Part shown: positions 16,101 to 24,200 of the stretch, piece after piece | How positions within the stretch are numbered: the stretch's first letter is position 1 | How the letters are laid out: each line of letters opens with the position of its first letter | Source: Endozoicomonas acroporae | Lineage (GTDB): Bacteria > Pseudomonadota > Gammaproteobacteria > Pseudomonadales > Endozoicomonadaceae | Direction: 5' to 3' | Length of the DNA: 45,499 bases | NCBI RefSeq assembly: GCF_002864045.1 | Contig: NZ_PJPV01000011.1 | Span: 1 to 45,499 of the forward strand | The notes under the pieces: generated by a model | Seen by the model: the letters and a program-made list of their open reading frames with translations, nothing else | The model's database searches: none | Told to the model about the DNA's origin: nothing | Position numbers and translations under genes: made by a program

Positions 16101-18186
16101 ACTCAGGCTTTTGTTTCAGAATGACCAGTGCTGCTGATTTCCCCAGATTGGCGACCCTTCGGCTTGCCGAGCAATAGGCATCGAATTGACTTTCACTGTC
16201 ATTATTAGCGGCTTGTAACGTTTCTTCAGTTTCTTCAGCCCCGGTCAGCGGCATTTTGACGACTAAGGGAATGGTCTCAGTGCCTTCCATGTTTCCCATG
16301 GAGTCAGCATAATGAAGGACGTTGCCTTCTACACGCCAGCCCACAAAATGGCCTGTTTCAATAGTGGCCACGCCAATGACTTCGTAATCCTTCTTTTTTC
16401 CGTTGGCAGTGGGAATAGAGACATCTTTCCACCACTCCAGGTTGGCTCTAACCTCGGTTCCAAAGTTGGGGATGGTAACCAACAACACTTCCGGGGAGTG
16501 ATGGTTATCAGGTAACAACTCTTTGAATGCACAATCATCAAGTTCCATTCCTTCCTTAGTGTTCCTGAGCCAATTATCGATCAGCTCTTGCAGGGTTGTT
16601 GCCCATCGAGACGTGGTTGTGGTTATTCTGCCACTTACCGGTTCGTCTTTGTTAAAGCCGGTTAGCGTATGATTAACGAATATCTGCTCTCCCCGGCTGT
16701 TGATAAATGATGAACTAACGGTACGAGGAAAGTCGCCATAGAGATAGTGTTTTACAACATCGGCTTCCATCACCCTCAATTTATTCACCGGATCACCAAA
16801 ATATTCAAATTTTCTACTGACCAGATTGCCTGTGCTGCTTTCATGTTTATCCGTACATATTATGGCAAGATCCTCACCCCGTTTGTATTCGTCGACAGTC
16901 CAAACAAATTTTGGCGGGTTGGAGGGGGGAGGTCCTTTTGGTTGTTCTTTATTTTTCACTACCTTGGTCAGGCCTTCTGGTATCGCAATTGAGGGAATTC
17001 TATCATCCCTGAGACTGCTGACTGGTTCTTGTGTGCTTTTGATAATGACGAAGCCATCTGCGGCATCAATCGATACTATTTTGTGCTTTAAAGATGACTG
17101 TGTATCTCTAAGGATATCGAAATTTCGGGATGGGACTTCTCCAGCATCCGGATAATCATAGATGTGTTCGAGGATTGCTTTGATAATTTCCGGTAATGAA
17201 AGGGGCGTGCTGAGTGTTCCATTGTTGAGTTTGAAAAGTGTTCTTATGCGGTCCAGGCCCTCATCGGCAATGTAGCCATTGGTATTTTCATCAAAGTGAA
17301 AATGTCTACATATCGGTAAAAATTCATCCAGAGTATTGGCTTCTTGCATTTTGCCTTTCGATTTTAGTTTACTGGTTCCGGCTTCAATCTCGCCAATCAA
17401 TGTATTCAATGCTCCGTTGTTTGATAGAGCCATAAAAAAGGCAGCCAGTGAACAGTTGTTATTTTTTGCCTGGATGCCTGAATACATGGTTAATGAAACA
17501 TTGCCGAATGAGTGTGTTAGCTGTGGTGTCGGAGAAGGGCAGGCAGCGCTGGTTGCGTTCTCCGATGGCTCCTTAACTCCTTGCCCCTCCCGATTGGCCA
17601 TATCGCTCTGGGTAAGTGTTTGCTCTTGCGGGATACATTTTCGCTGATTCGGAACAGGTTTCTGCGTTTGCTGGAGAGATTTTGCACCAATAGATTTTCG
17701 AGGTTTTGGAACAGGTTTTTGTTTTTGTGGATCAGACTTTCGCTCTTGTGGATCAACATTTGGCTTCTTCAGATCAGGCTTTTGCTTTTGCGTGATAGTT
17801 CCCAGATGATGCATCAGGTAGTTATAGCAGACTAGATAAGGCAAGCTAGCTTCAGCTGTTGGAGTGGGGCTCTCCGGAGGAGATAATGGGGGGGTGTCCT
17901 GACTGGGATGAGCTGATGTCTCTTCCGATCTGGTATCAGTCTTTGGAGTAGGGGCGGAGTTTGGTGTGGGCTGGTGAACGGGAATTTCGATCGTTCGATC
18001 TTGAATCGGAATGTTGCCGACATCACTCATGCCGGTGCAGTTGGCACCATCTCTTGTACAGCTGAGTGCACCCAGGCAAAGACTGTTGCTGCGTGGACGG
18101 CCAGATGTTAAGTCTTGGCGTTGCGGGTCAGGTTGGCTTCCTGGCCAGCTTGAATAATCATGGTTGGGCCGGGTAATCTTATCCAC
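16090..18186 (-). CDS. Putative USP-like cysteine peptidase (deubiquitinase-like), 698 aa
   Basis: Residues 1-225 are Pro/Ser/Lys-rich, probably disordered, with imperfect QKPVP-type repeats. Near residue 239 IQAKNNNCSLAAFFMAL resembles the Cys box of ubiquitin-specific proteases (Cys245). GHFVGWRVEGNVLHYADS resembles their His box (His613, Asp628). The Cys-His spacing of 368 residues suits that family. No zinc-binding CxxC pairs are seen. The start is GTG at 18186, with GGAG eight bases upstream. The gene separates rpsP from ffh, which are neighbours in E. coli, so it looks inserted. Its stop codon lies in a MITE terminus. Deubiquitinase activity is inference from motif order; another papain-like peptidase is possible. 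Confidence 0.6.
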   Translation of the reverse strand: MDKITRPNHDYSSWPGSQPDPQRQDLTSGRPRSNSLCLGALSCTRDGANCTGMSDVGNIPIQDRTIEIPVHQPTPNSAPTPKTDTRSEETSAHPSQDTPPLSPPESPTPTAEASLPYLVCYNYLMHHLGTITQKQKPDLKKPNVDPQERKSDPQKQKPVPKPRKSIGAKSLQQTQKPVPNQRKCIPQEQTLTQSDMANREGQGVKEPSENATSAACPSPTPQLTHSFGNVSLTMYSGIQAKNNNCSLAAFFMALSNNGALNTLIGEIEAGTSKLKSKGKMQEANTLDEFLPICRHFHFDENTNGYIADEGLDRIRTLFKLNNGTLSTPLSLPEIIKAILEHIYDYPDAGEVPSRNFDILRDTQSSLKHKIVSIDAADGFVIIKSTQEPVSSLRDDRIPSIAIPEGLTKVVKNKEQPKGPPPSNPPKFVWTVDEYKRGEDLAIICTDKHESSTGNLVSRKFEYFGDPVNKLRVMEADVVKHYLYGDFPRTVSSSFINSRGEQIFVNHTLTGFNKDEPVSGRITTTTSRWATTLQELIDNWLRNTKEGMELDDCAFKELLPDNHHSPEVLLVTIPNFGTEVRANLEWWKDVSIPTANGKKKDYEVIGVATIETGHFVGWRVEGNVLHYADSMGNMEGTETIPLVVKMPLTGAEETEETLQAANNDSESQFDAYCSASRRVANLGKSAALVILKQKPESYG

Positions 18187-18501
18187 TTCGAATACTCCAT
18201 TAAACTGATGGTCAAAATTTAATTTGTTATAAGGTCATTGCTCGTTTTGGTTTGTTAAAATAAATGCCTTATTCATTTACCCGGATTTGGGTCTTTGAAC
18301 AGGAGCAGTGATTAAAAACAGAGGTCCTTTACCTGACTTGATTTCTAATTACGCAGATATTTAGACAGCAAAAATTCGTAAATGTTCGGAATGTGGATTT
18401 TATTTATTATTCGGGATTGAAATAAATTACGGTGTTCAAGAAAAATTGCCATTTAATTCAAAGCGCCAGCCCTGTTTTTGGAGCTGGCAATTAATGGGTT
18501 G
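18187..18501. other. AT-rich gap between ffh and the USP-like gene
   Basis: These 315 bases are noticeably AT-rich and contain no open frame with coding character. They should hold the minus-strand promoter of the USP-like gene and the ffh terminator; apart from the hairpin at 18466-18489 I see no convincing element. Confidence 0.6.
18466..18489 (-). terminator. Possible ffh terminator hairpin
   Basis: GCCAGC (18466-18471) and GCTGGC (18484-18489) form a six-bp GC-rich stem with a 12-nt loop, beginning about 12 bp after the ffh stop. The following minus-strand sequence (GCTTTGAATTAAAT) is only moderately T-rich, so termination may be inefficient or the hairpin may have another role. Confidence 0.4.
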
Positions 18502-19917
18502 TTAAAACGGAAACTTTTTGCCGCCACCGGGAGGCATCATGCCACCCATTCCGCCCATGCCATCGGGTAGCTGGCCTTTCCTGGACGACATGCCCCGCAT
18601 CAGTTTGCTCATGCCGCCTTTTTTGGTGACTTTTTTCATCATTTTACTCATCTGCTTATGCTGCTTGATGAGTCGGTTGATGTCCTGGATCTGGGTACCG
18701 GAACCAGCGGCTATGCGCTTTTTACGGGATCCGTTCATGATGTCCGGGTTGGCGCGCTCAGCCGGGGTCATGGAGTTGATGATGGCTTCCATCTGGACAA
18801 AAATCCTGTTGTCCATCTGACCCTGAAGCTGTGGTGCCATGCCGCCCATGCCGGGCAGTTTGTCCATCATGCCGCTGAGTCCACCCATTTTCTTCATTTG
18901 CTGCAGCTGGTCACGGAAATCTTCCAGATCAAAGCCTTTGCCTTTCTTCAGCTTGCTGGCCAGCTTGTCCGCCTTGCTGCGGTCCAGCTTGCGCTCGGCT
19001 TCCTCGATCAGGGAGAGAATATCCCCCATACCCAGGATGCGGGAGGCGATACGGTCCGGATAGAAAGGCTCCAGGGCATCGGTCTTCTCGCCCATACCGA
19101 TAAACTTGATGGGCTTGCCGGTGATCTGGCGCACCGACAGCGCTGCACCACCACGGGCATCCCCATCCGCCTTGGTCAGGATAACACCGGTCAATGGCAG
19201 GGCATCACCAAACGCCTTGGCGGTATTGGCCGCGTCCTGGCCGGTCATGGCATCCACCACGAACAGGGTTTCTATGGGGTTGATGGCGCTGTGCAGCTGC
19301 TGGATTTCAGCCATCATATCGTTATCGATATGCAGACGACCGGCGGTGTCGACAATCAGGACATCCGCGTGCTTGATGCGGGCTTCATGAATCGCGCCAT
19401 TAACAATATCTACCGGTTTCTGGTCAGCAGACGACGGGAAAAAATTCAGGCCGGTTTCCTGGGCCAGGGTTTCCAGCTGTTTGATCGCCGCAGGACGGTA
19501 AACGTCAGCACTGACCACCATAACGGATTTCTTCTGGCGCTCTTTCAGCCATTTACCCAGTTTTGCCGCAGAGGTGGTTTTACCGGCACCCTGCAGACCG
19601 GCCATCAGGATCACGGCCGGTGGCTGGGTGGCCAGGTTCAGTTCGTCGTTGGACGAACCCATCACCTCAATCAGTTCATTCTGGACAATTTTGACAAACG
19701 CCTGGCCCGGGCTGAGGCTGGACTGAACTTCCTGCCCGATGGCCCGGTCCCTGATCCGGTTGATAAACTCTCGAACCACCGGCAGGGCCACGTCTGCTTC
19801 GAGCAGGGCCATGCGCACTTCGCGCAGGGTGTCCTTGATATTGTCTTCGGTGAGTTTGGCCTTCCCGGTTACGGTTTTCAGTGTGCGGGACAGGCGTTCG
19901 GTTAAATTTTCGAACAT
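18502..19917 (-). CDS. ffh: Signal recognition particle protein Ffh
   Basis: A 471-residue GTPase that binds 4.5S RNA and signal sequences of nascent inner-membrane proteins and delivers them to FtsY. The N-domain is followed by the G-domain with GLQGAGKTTSAAKLG (P-loop), DTAGRLHIDN, TKADGDARGGAAL and GMGEK. The C-terminal Met-rich M-domain contains KMGGLSGMMDKLPGMGGM and the RNA-binding RKKRIAAGSGT segment, ending in a Gly/Met tail. Length is normal. It is transcribed away from ypjD, with a TATAAT box 57 bp upstream. Confidence 0.98.
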   Translation of the reverse strand: MFENLTERLSRTLKTVTGKAKLTEDNIKDTLREVRMALLEADVALPVVREFINRIRDRAIGQEVQSSLSPGQAFVKIVQNELIEVMGSSNDELNLATQPPAVILMAGLQGAGKTTSAAKLGKWLKERQKKSVMVVSADVYRPAAIKQLETLAQETGLNFFPSSADQKPVDIVNGAIHEARIKHADVLIVDTAGRLHIDNDMMAEIQQLHSAINPIETLFVVDAMTGQDAANTAKAFGDALPLTGVILTKADGDARGGAALSVRQITGKPIKFIGMGEKTDALEPFYPDRIASRILGMGDILSLIEEAERKLDRSKADKLASKLKKGKGFDLEDFRDQLQQMKKMGGLSGMMDKLPGMGGMAPQLQGQMDNRIFVQMEAIINSMTPAERANPDIMNGSRKKRIAAGSGTQIQDINRLIKQHKQMSKMMKKVTKKGGMSKLMRGMSSRKGQLPDGMGGMGGMMPPGGGKKFPF

Positions 19918-19952
19918 TCTGGGAATTACCCTGATCTAAGGTGTTTATGCGG

Positions 19953-19982
19953 TTGAACGCACAGAATGTCGGCCATTATATA
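19953..19982 (+). promoter_or_regulatory. Candidate ypjD promoter
   Basis: TTGAAC (19953-19958) and TATATA (19977-19982) are 18 bp apart on the plus strand. The -10 box overlaps that of the divergent ffh promoter on the opposite strand, so the two genes would compete for polymerase at one site. Confidence 0.5.
19975..19980 (-). promoter_or_regulatory. ffh -10 box
   Basis: A perfect TATAAT on the minus strand lies 57 bp before the ffh start. No good -35 hexamer sits 16-18 bp upstream (TGCCGC at 17 bp), so the promoter would rely on the -10 or on an activator. Confidence 0.5.
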
Positions 19983-20148
19983 GGAATCAAAACTAAAGCG
20001 GCATCCATTTCAGCGGATCCGGTGAAAGGTTGTTTGTCTAGCGCCGGGTAATATGACAAACTGCCGATGCTGCTTTACGTTGAAGCCTGTGGTCTTACAG
20101 GGCTTCCTGCTTTTTTTGCTGCTTTTGGGGATAAATAGGCTTTCGCTA

Positions 20149-20949
20149 ATGAGTGTCTTGTTCGTCAGTATGGGTGCGCTTGGTTGCTATCTGGCAGGCA
20201 CGGTTGGACAGGGGTTGCGAAACAGTGGGCGTGAAATGCCCAAATCGCTGGTTCTGTTGATTACCGCCCTTGGCCTGATTTTCCACATTATTGCGTTATA
20301 CATCTCCATCCATACTGAGCGGGGCATCAACCTTGGCGTGTTCACCATGGGATCGCTGACCTCTATGATGGTGACCATGATGGTGCTCCTGAGCAGTTTG
20401 AAAAAACCCTCGGAAAGCCTGCTGGTGATGATTCTGCCGGTCACCATGCTGGCCATTGTGCTGGCCCTGCTGGCACCGGTTGAACATATTGTCTGGAACA
20501 CCGCATCATCCATGGTTTCCCATGTGCTTCTTTCGGTTATGGCCTATGGCATTCTGATGGTGGCGGCATTTCAGGCCATTCTGCTCTCCTTCCAGGAACA
20601 CCAGCTGCGTACTCACCGGCATACCATCAGAACACTGCCGCCGTTGCAAACCATGGAGCGGCTGCTATTTGAGTTTCTGGTCCTTGGGGTTATTTTGCTG
20701 ACACTCTCGCTGGGCAGTGGGTTTCTGTTCCTGGAAGATATGTTTGCCCAGCGGCTGGTGCATAAAACGATATTATCCATCACCGCCTGGTGTCTTTTTG
20801 CGGCACTGTTGATTGGCCACTGGCGATTTGGCTGGCGTGGGCAGACGGCCGTTCGCTGGACTCTGGCCGGCGTCCTGTTTCTGGTGCTTGCTTACTTTGG
20901 CTCAAGGCTGGTGCTTGACTGCGTGGTTTCCGGGCAGTCCTGCTTTTGA
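20149..20949 (+). CDS. ypjD: CcsA-like inner membrane protein YpjD
   Basis: A polytopic membrane protein of the CcsA/cytochrome c assembly superfamily; its role is not firmly known (linked to CorE/CorB magnesium-cobalt functions in enterics). About eight hydrophobic spans are visible. The C-terminal block FAQRLVHKTILSI, HWRFGWRGQTAVRWTLAG and LAYFGSRLVLD is characteristic. The frame opens at an ATG at 20053, but the ATG at 20149 gives 266 residues, the usual family length, and starts with the first expected span. The longer form adds a hydrophobic 32-residue stretch and cannot be excluded, since the candidate promoter lies near 19980. It sits next to ffh as in E. coli. Confidence 0.85.
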   Translation: MSVLFVSMGALGCYLAGTVGQGLRNSGREMPKSLVLLITALGLIFHIIALYISIHTERGINLGVFTMGSLTSMMVTMMVLLSSLKKPSESLLVMILPVTMLAIVLALLAPVEHIVWNTASSMVSHVLLSVMAYGILMVAAFQAILLSFQEHQLRTHRHTIRTLPPLQTMERLLFEFLVLGVILLTLSLGSGFLFLEDMFAQRLVHKTILSITAWCLFAALLIGHWRFGWRGQTAVRWTLAGVLFLVLAYFGSRLVLDCVVSGQSCF

Positions 20950-20973
20950 AGGGGCTTGCCGAGCGCAAACAGC

Positions 20974-20996
20974 AATCCCATGCCGGGCATGGGATT
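20974..20996. terminator. Perfect hairpin between convergent ends
   Basis: AATCCCATG and CATGGGATT flank CCGGG, giving a perfect 23-bp inverted repeat 24 bp after the ypjD stop and 10 bp from the end of the decayed minus-strand frame at 21007. No T-tract follows on either strand. A terminator or RNA-stabilising role is likely from position. Confidence 0.5.
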
Positions 20997-21006
20997 AGCT
21001 GGTAAG

Positions 21007-21215
21007 TCAGAACGTCATGTTGTGCAATGCAGTACCATCGGCCGCGGTCAGCGACAGTGGGCCTTCTCCGGTTAAATCCATGGACCATACATTGCCAGGG
21101 TAGAGACGCCTCTCTACATAGCGGGTGCAGTCATCGCTGCTCTGGTCGGTACATTGCCGAATATTTCAGGCACCGTTGACATAATTTTCCAAATTCGCGA
21201 TTTCAGTTCTTGAAT
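21007..21215 (-). pseudogene. Decayed C-terminal coding fragment
   Basis: Read on the minus strand, one frame gives EIANLENYVNGA, a TGA, then about 50 residues including CTDQSSDDCTRYVERRLYPG and VWSMDLTGEGPLSL, ending ALHNMTF-stop. The composition looks like real protein, but there is an internal stop, no start codon and no ribosome-binding site. It may be the tail of an exported disulfide-bonded protein truncated when the 1671-residue gene arrived upstream. I do not recognise the family. Confidence 0.35.
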
Positions 21216-21227
21216 CCCGATTCCGTC

Positions 21228-24200
21228 TTAATTCGTGGTTGGCAGGGATGTGTCAATCACTGTCCTGTCACGTAACCATGAGCCAAAATGATCCGTAATC
21301 AACTGGTTGTACGCCTGCTGGTTTTTTATGTGCTTTGCCATGTTAGCGTTATAGTTGTCCAGCAGAGATTTTTCCTGGTGATTTTTTGTCAGCAATAAAT
21401 GCATAAATTTCCTTGTCGTATTGTGGCTAACGGCAACATTTTGCTGAATCAGGCAGTGCCTGGCTATGGTTAATTGACTCTCTTCTGAGCATTCTTCCCA
21501 GAGCTTATCAAGGTAATTCCGGTAATTCTGGAGGTTATAGCGACAGAACTGTGCTCTGTAAGCATTCAGATGATGAAGCGGCAGGCCATCTAATTCCGCG
21601 TACGGTATTGCGTTATTTTTTGTGCTTCCGTTATTGGACTCAGACATGTTCTTCCGGCAATCGTTTTGATCATCTGCGCTGTGGGTATTGACGCCGAATT
21701 CCCTGTAGTCATTATCGGATTGAGGGAACATCAAGAGATTCATAATGTTTAACATCAACACCAGTAATGCTTCCCGGGGCAACTGATTGCACTTACCCGA
21801 TGCCAGAGGCAAACCATTGCACTCACCGGATACCCGTGGCATTAATTCAATCAATGGGCCTTTTTTCCCCCCCGGATAATGTCCGTCTCTTAGCAAGACG
21901 GTTCTGAAATCTAAATATAAATCTCTGAGATCTTTGATTTTGCTGGCATCATAGAATTTTGGGTTATTCCTGATAAAACCCATTGCATGGCCAGTATTTA
22001 TGAATTTAATATTGAGATTTTCCCGGATAATCCCGCTAAGTTGCTGTGGATAAGCTTCGATGATTTCTTCCTTGTGTTGTGACAGGATATCCTGGCTTAA
22101 ATCGTCCAAAGGTGTTGAGGGGCCCCGTAAAAAATGATTTTTCATCATCACCTCCAGCCATTGTGCCAGATTGAACTCTTCCTGCTGATTAACACACGAC
22201 TGATATATGATTTGGGAAAGCAGGTCTGTACTTTCAAATACCCAGCCGTCAATCCCGGTGTCCGGGTCAAAACAAGCATTGTCCAATACCGACCATGAAA
22301 ATTGCTCACCTTCAAAATAACAGGCACTAAATCTGACATTTTCAACAGTGACGCGGTTTAACACCGCGGTATCAAATTTACACTCCTTGAATTTAACGGA
22401 TTGCAACACGGTACCGTTCATGGAACAGCGGCGGAAATCAATGCCATATATTTCATAATCACCCTTCAGTTGCAACCCATCCAGCGAATCCAGCTGTCCC
22501 TCCAACAGCTGGGGGTTTTGCTCAACCAGCCGTTGAATGCTCTCTTTGCCACAAGCCTTGATGAGATTTCTGAAGTTTTCGTCAACCTTGCTGTATTTAT
22601 AGGTTAACTCATGGTAGCAGTTGGACCAGGATTGCTGAAAAAGCTGTTCCAGCGGGCGCCCGTCGGGCCAGTGGCTATAGCGTTTCTTCAGTGAATGCAA
22701 CAGATGTTGCTGATCTTCAGGAGAACTGATCTCAAGTTTGTTCAACTCATCATGCAAGGACAGAGGATTGGAAAAACAAGTTTCCTGCCCCGCATCTCCC
22801 TGAACCAATTTCTGGTAATCATCCGTTGACTGCGGAATGACTTTCTGATTGTGGATGTAGGCTTTCAGTTCGGGGTATTGGCATGTACTGAAAGGATCGT
22901 GATTTTTAAAAGATATTGTATCCAGGCGGCGGAGCGCTTCAGGTTGCAGGACCATAGACATGGCACCTGTGAATTCTTTTTTGGACTGATCCGCCAGATT
23001 TTCTGCCTGCATTATCTCCATAACTCGGGTAAATACTTGTTCTGTATTGAAATTTATTCTGAAGTGCATACCCGCGGCATTCCCGGACGGTTTTATCCCG
23101 ATCTGAGTACGTCGCCCAAAGGAGATCAGAGCTGCTTCATTTTCCAGGCTCTCGTTCACCAACTCTTTAATGCTCCGGAGCCGGTCTGGAGAAAAGTTTA
23201 TACTGTGGCCGGGGCAGAACTTCCTTGCTGGGTCTGCCCCAATGCCATGGGGAAACCCCGGGCCGTAATGCACCCAACGTCCTGCGCGAATACTGGAATG
23301 GTTGAAACAATCCAGTTTTTCGTCACTGAGGTTCAGCAACCGTTTAAGAAACGCTTTTTTGCTGGTGTTTACCGGAATATTGATATCCGCTGCCACGGCG
23401 AGGTTCATATCACCAAGGCAACCGTGGAAGTCGGCCAGGGCGTCCAGCCATTGCTCTTCCAGGTCAACAGTATTTGGCCGCTCGCCATCAATGCCCAGCA
23501 TTGCCAGTTCCCTGAACAACGCCTCAACCACTGATTTATCGTGTCCTGGAAAGGTGATGATCAGTTGATTTTCAAAGGTAAGGGCATCAGGCAGGTTCGG
23601 AGGAAAAAACAGTAGACTGCCGCCCTCACAGACGTCCGCTTCGAGTTCAACCCCATGTACCGGTGAGGCAGTCAGGCCGCCTTCATCCAGCTGTTCCTGA
23701 TCCAGGTAACTGACGCTCTGGCCTGTCAGTTTGGCAAAACCGTGGCTGAATTCCGCCAGTTGTACTTTTGCCTCAACTTCTTCGCCGGTTCTTGAGCTGA
23801 CTCGTGCAGGAAACTCAGGAGCAGGCAGGGGAATTTTAATTAATGGCAGTTTTTCAATGGACGGCACGTCAGCAGTTAACGCTGCCCGGCACTTTTCAAC
23901 AATGTCCTGCAGAGTCACCACGGTCTTGTCAATGGTATCGTGATGCTCATTACCCCATCGTGTTTTATCGTTGGTTAGCTGCCTGGCCAGGCCGTCACAG
24001 TCATTGGCCAGGCTGGTCAGCTCACTGCGCCAGTCGCGGTAATTTACGTTCAGGGTATGGTTGACATATTTAACCTGGCTGGCCAGTCGGTGCAATCCCC
24101 GTTCCAGGGCCAGGTTATCCGCCAGTTTGCTGCCGGCTTCCTGTGATAACTTGAGGGTCATCCGGGTGATGGGTTGGCCATTGGCATCCAGTAACTGGCT

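Noticed and set aside
18658..19905. Long plus-strand open frame (415 codons) opposite ffh
   Set aside because: ffh is unmistakable on the other strand. The antisense frame has no start signal and no recognisable domain.
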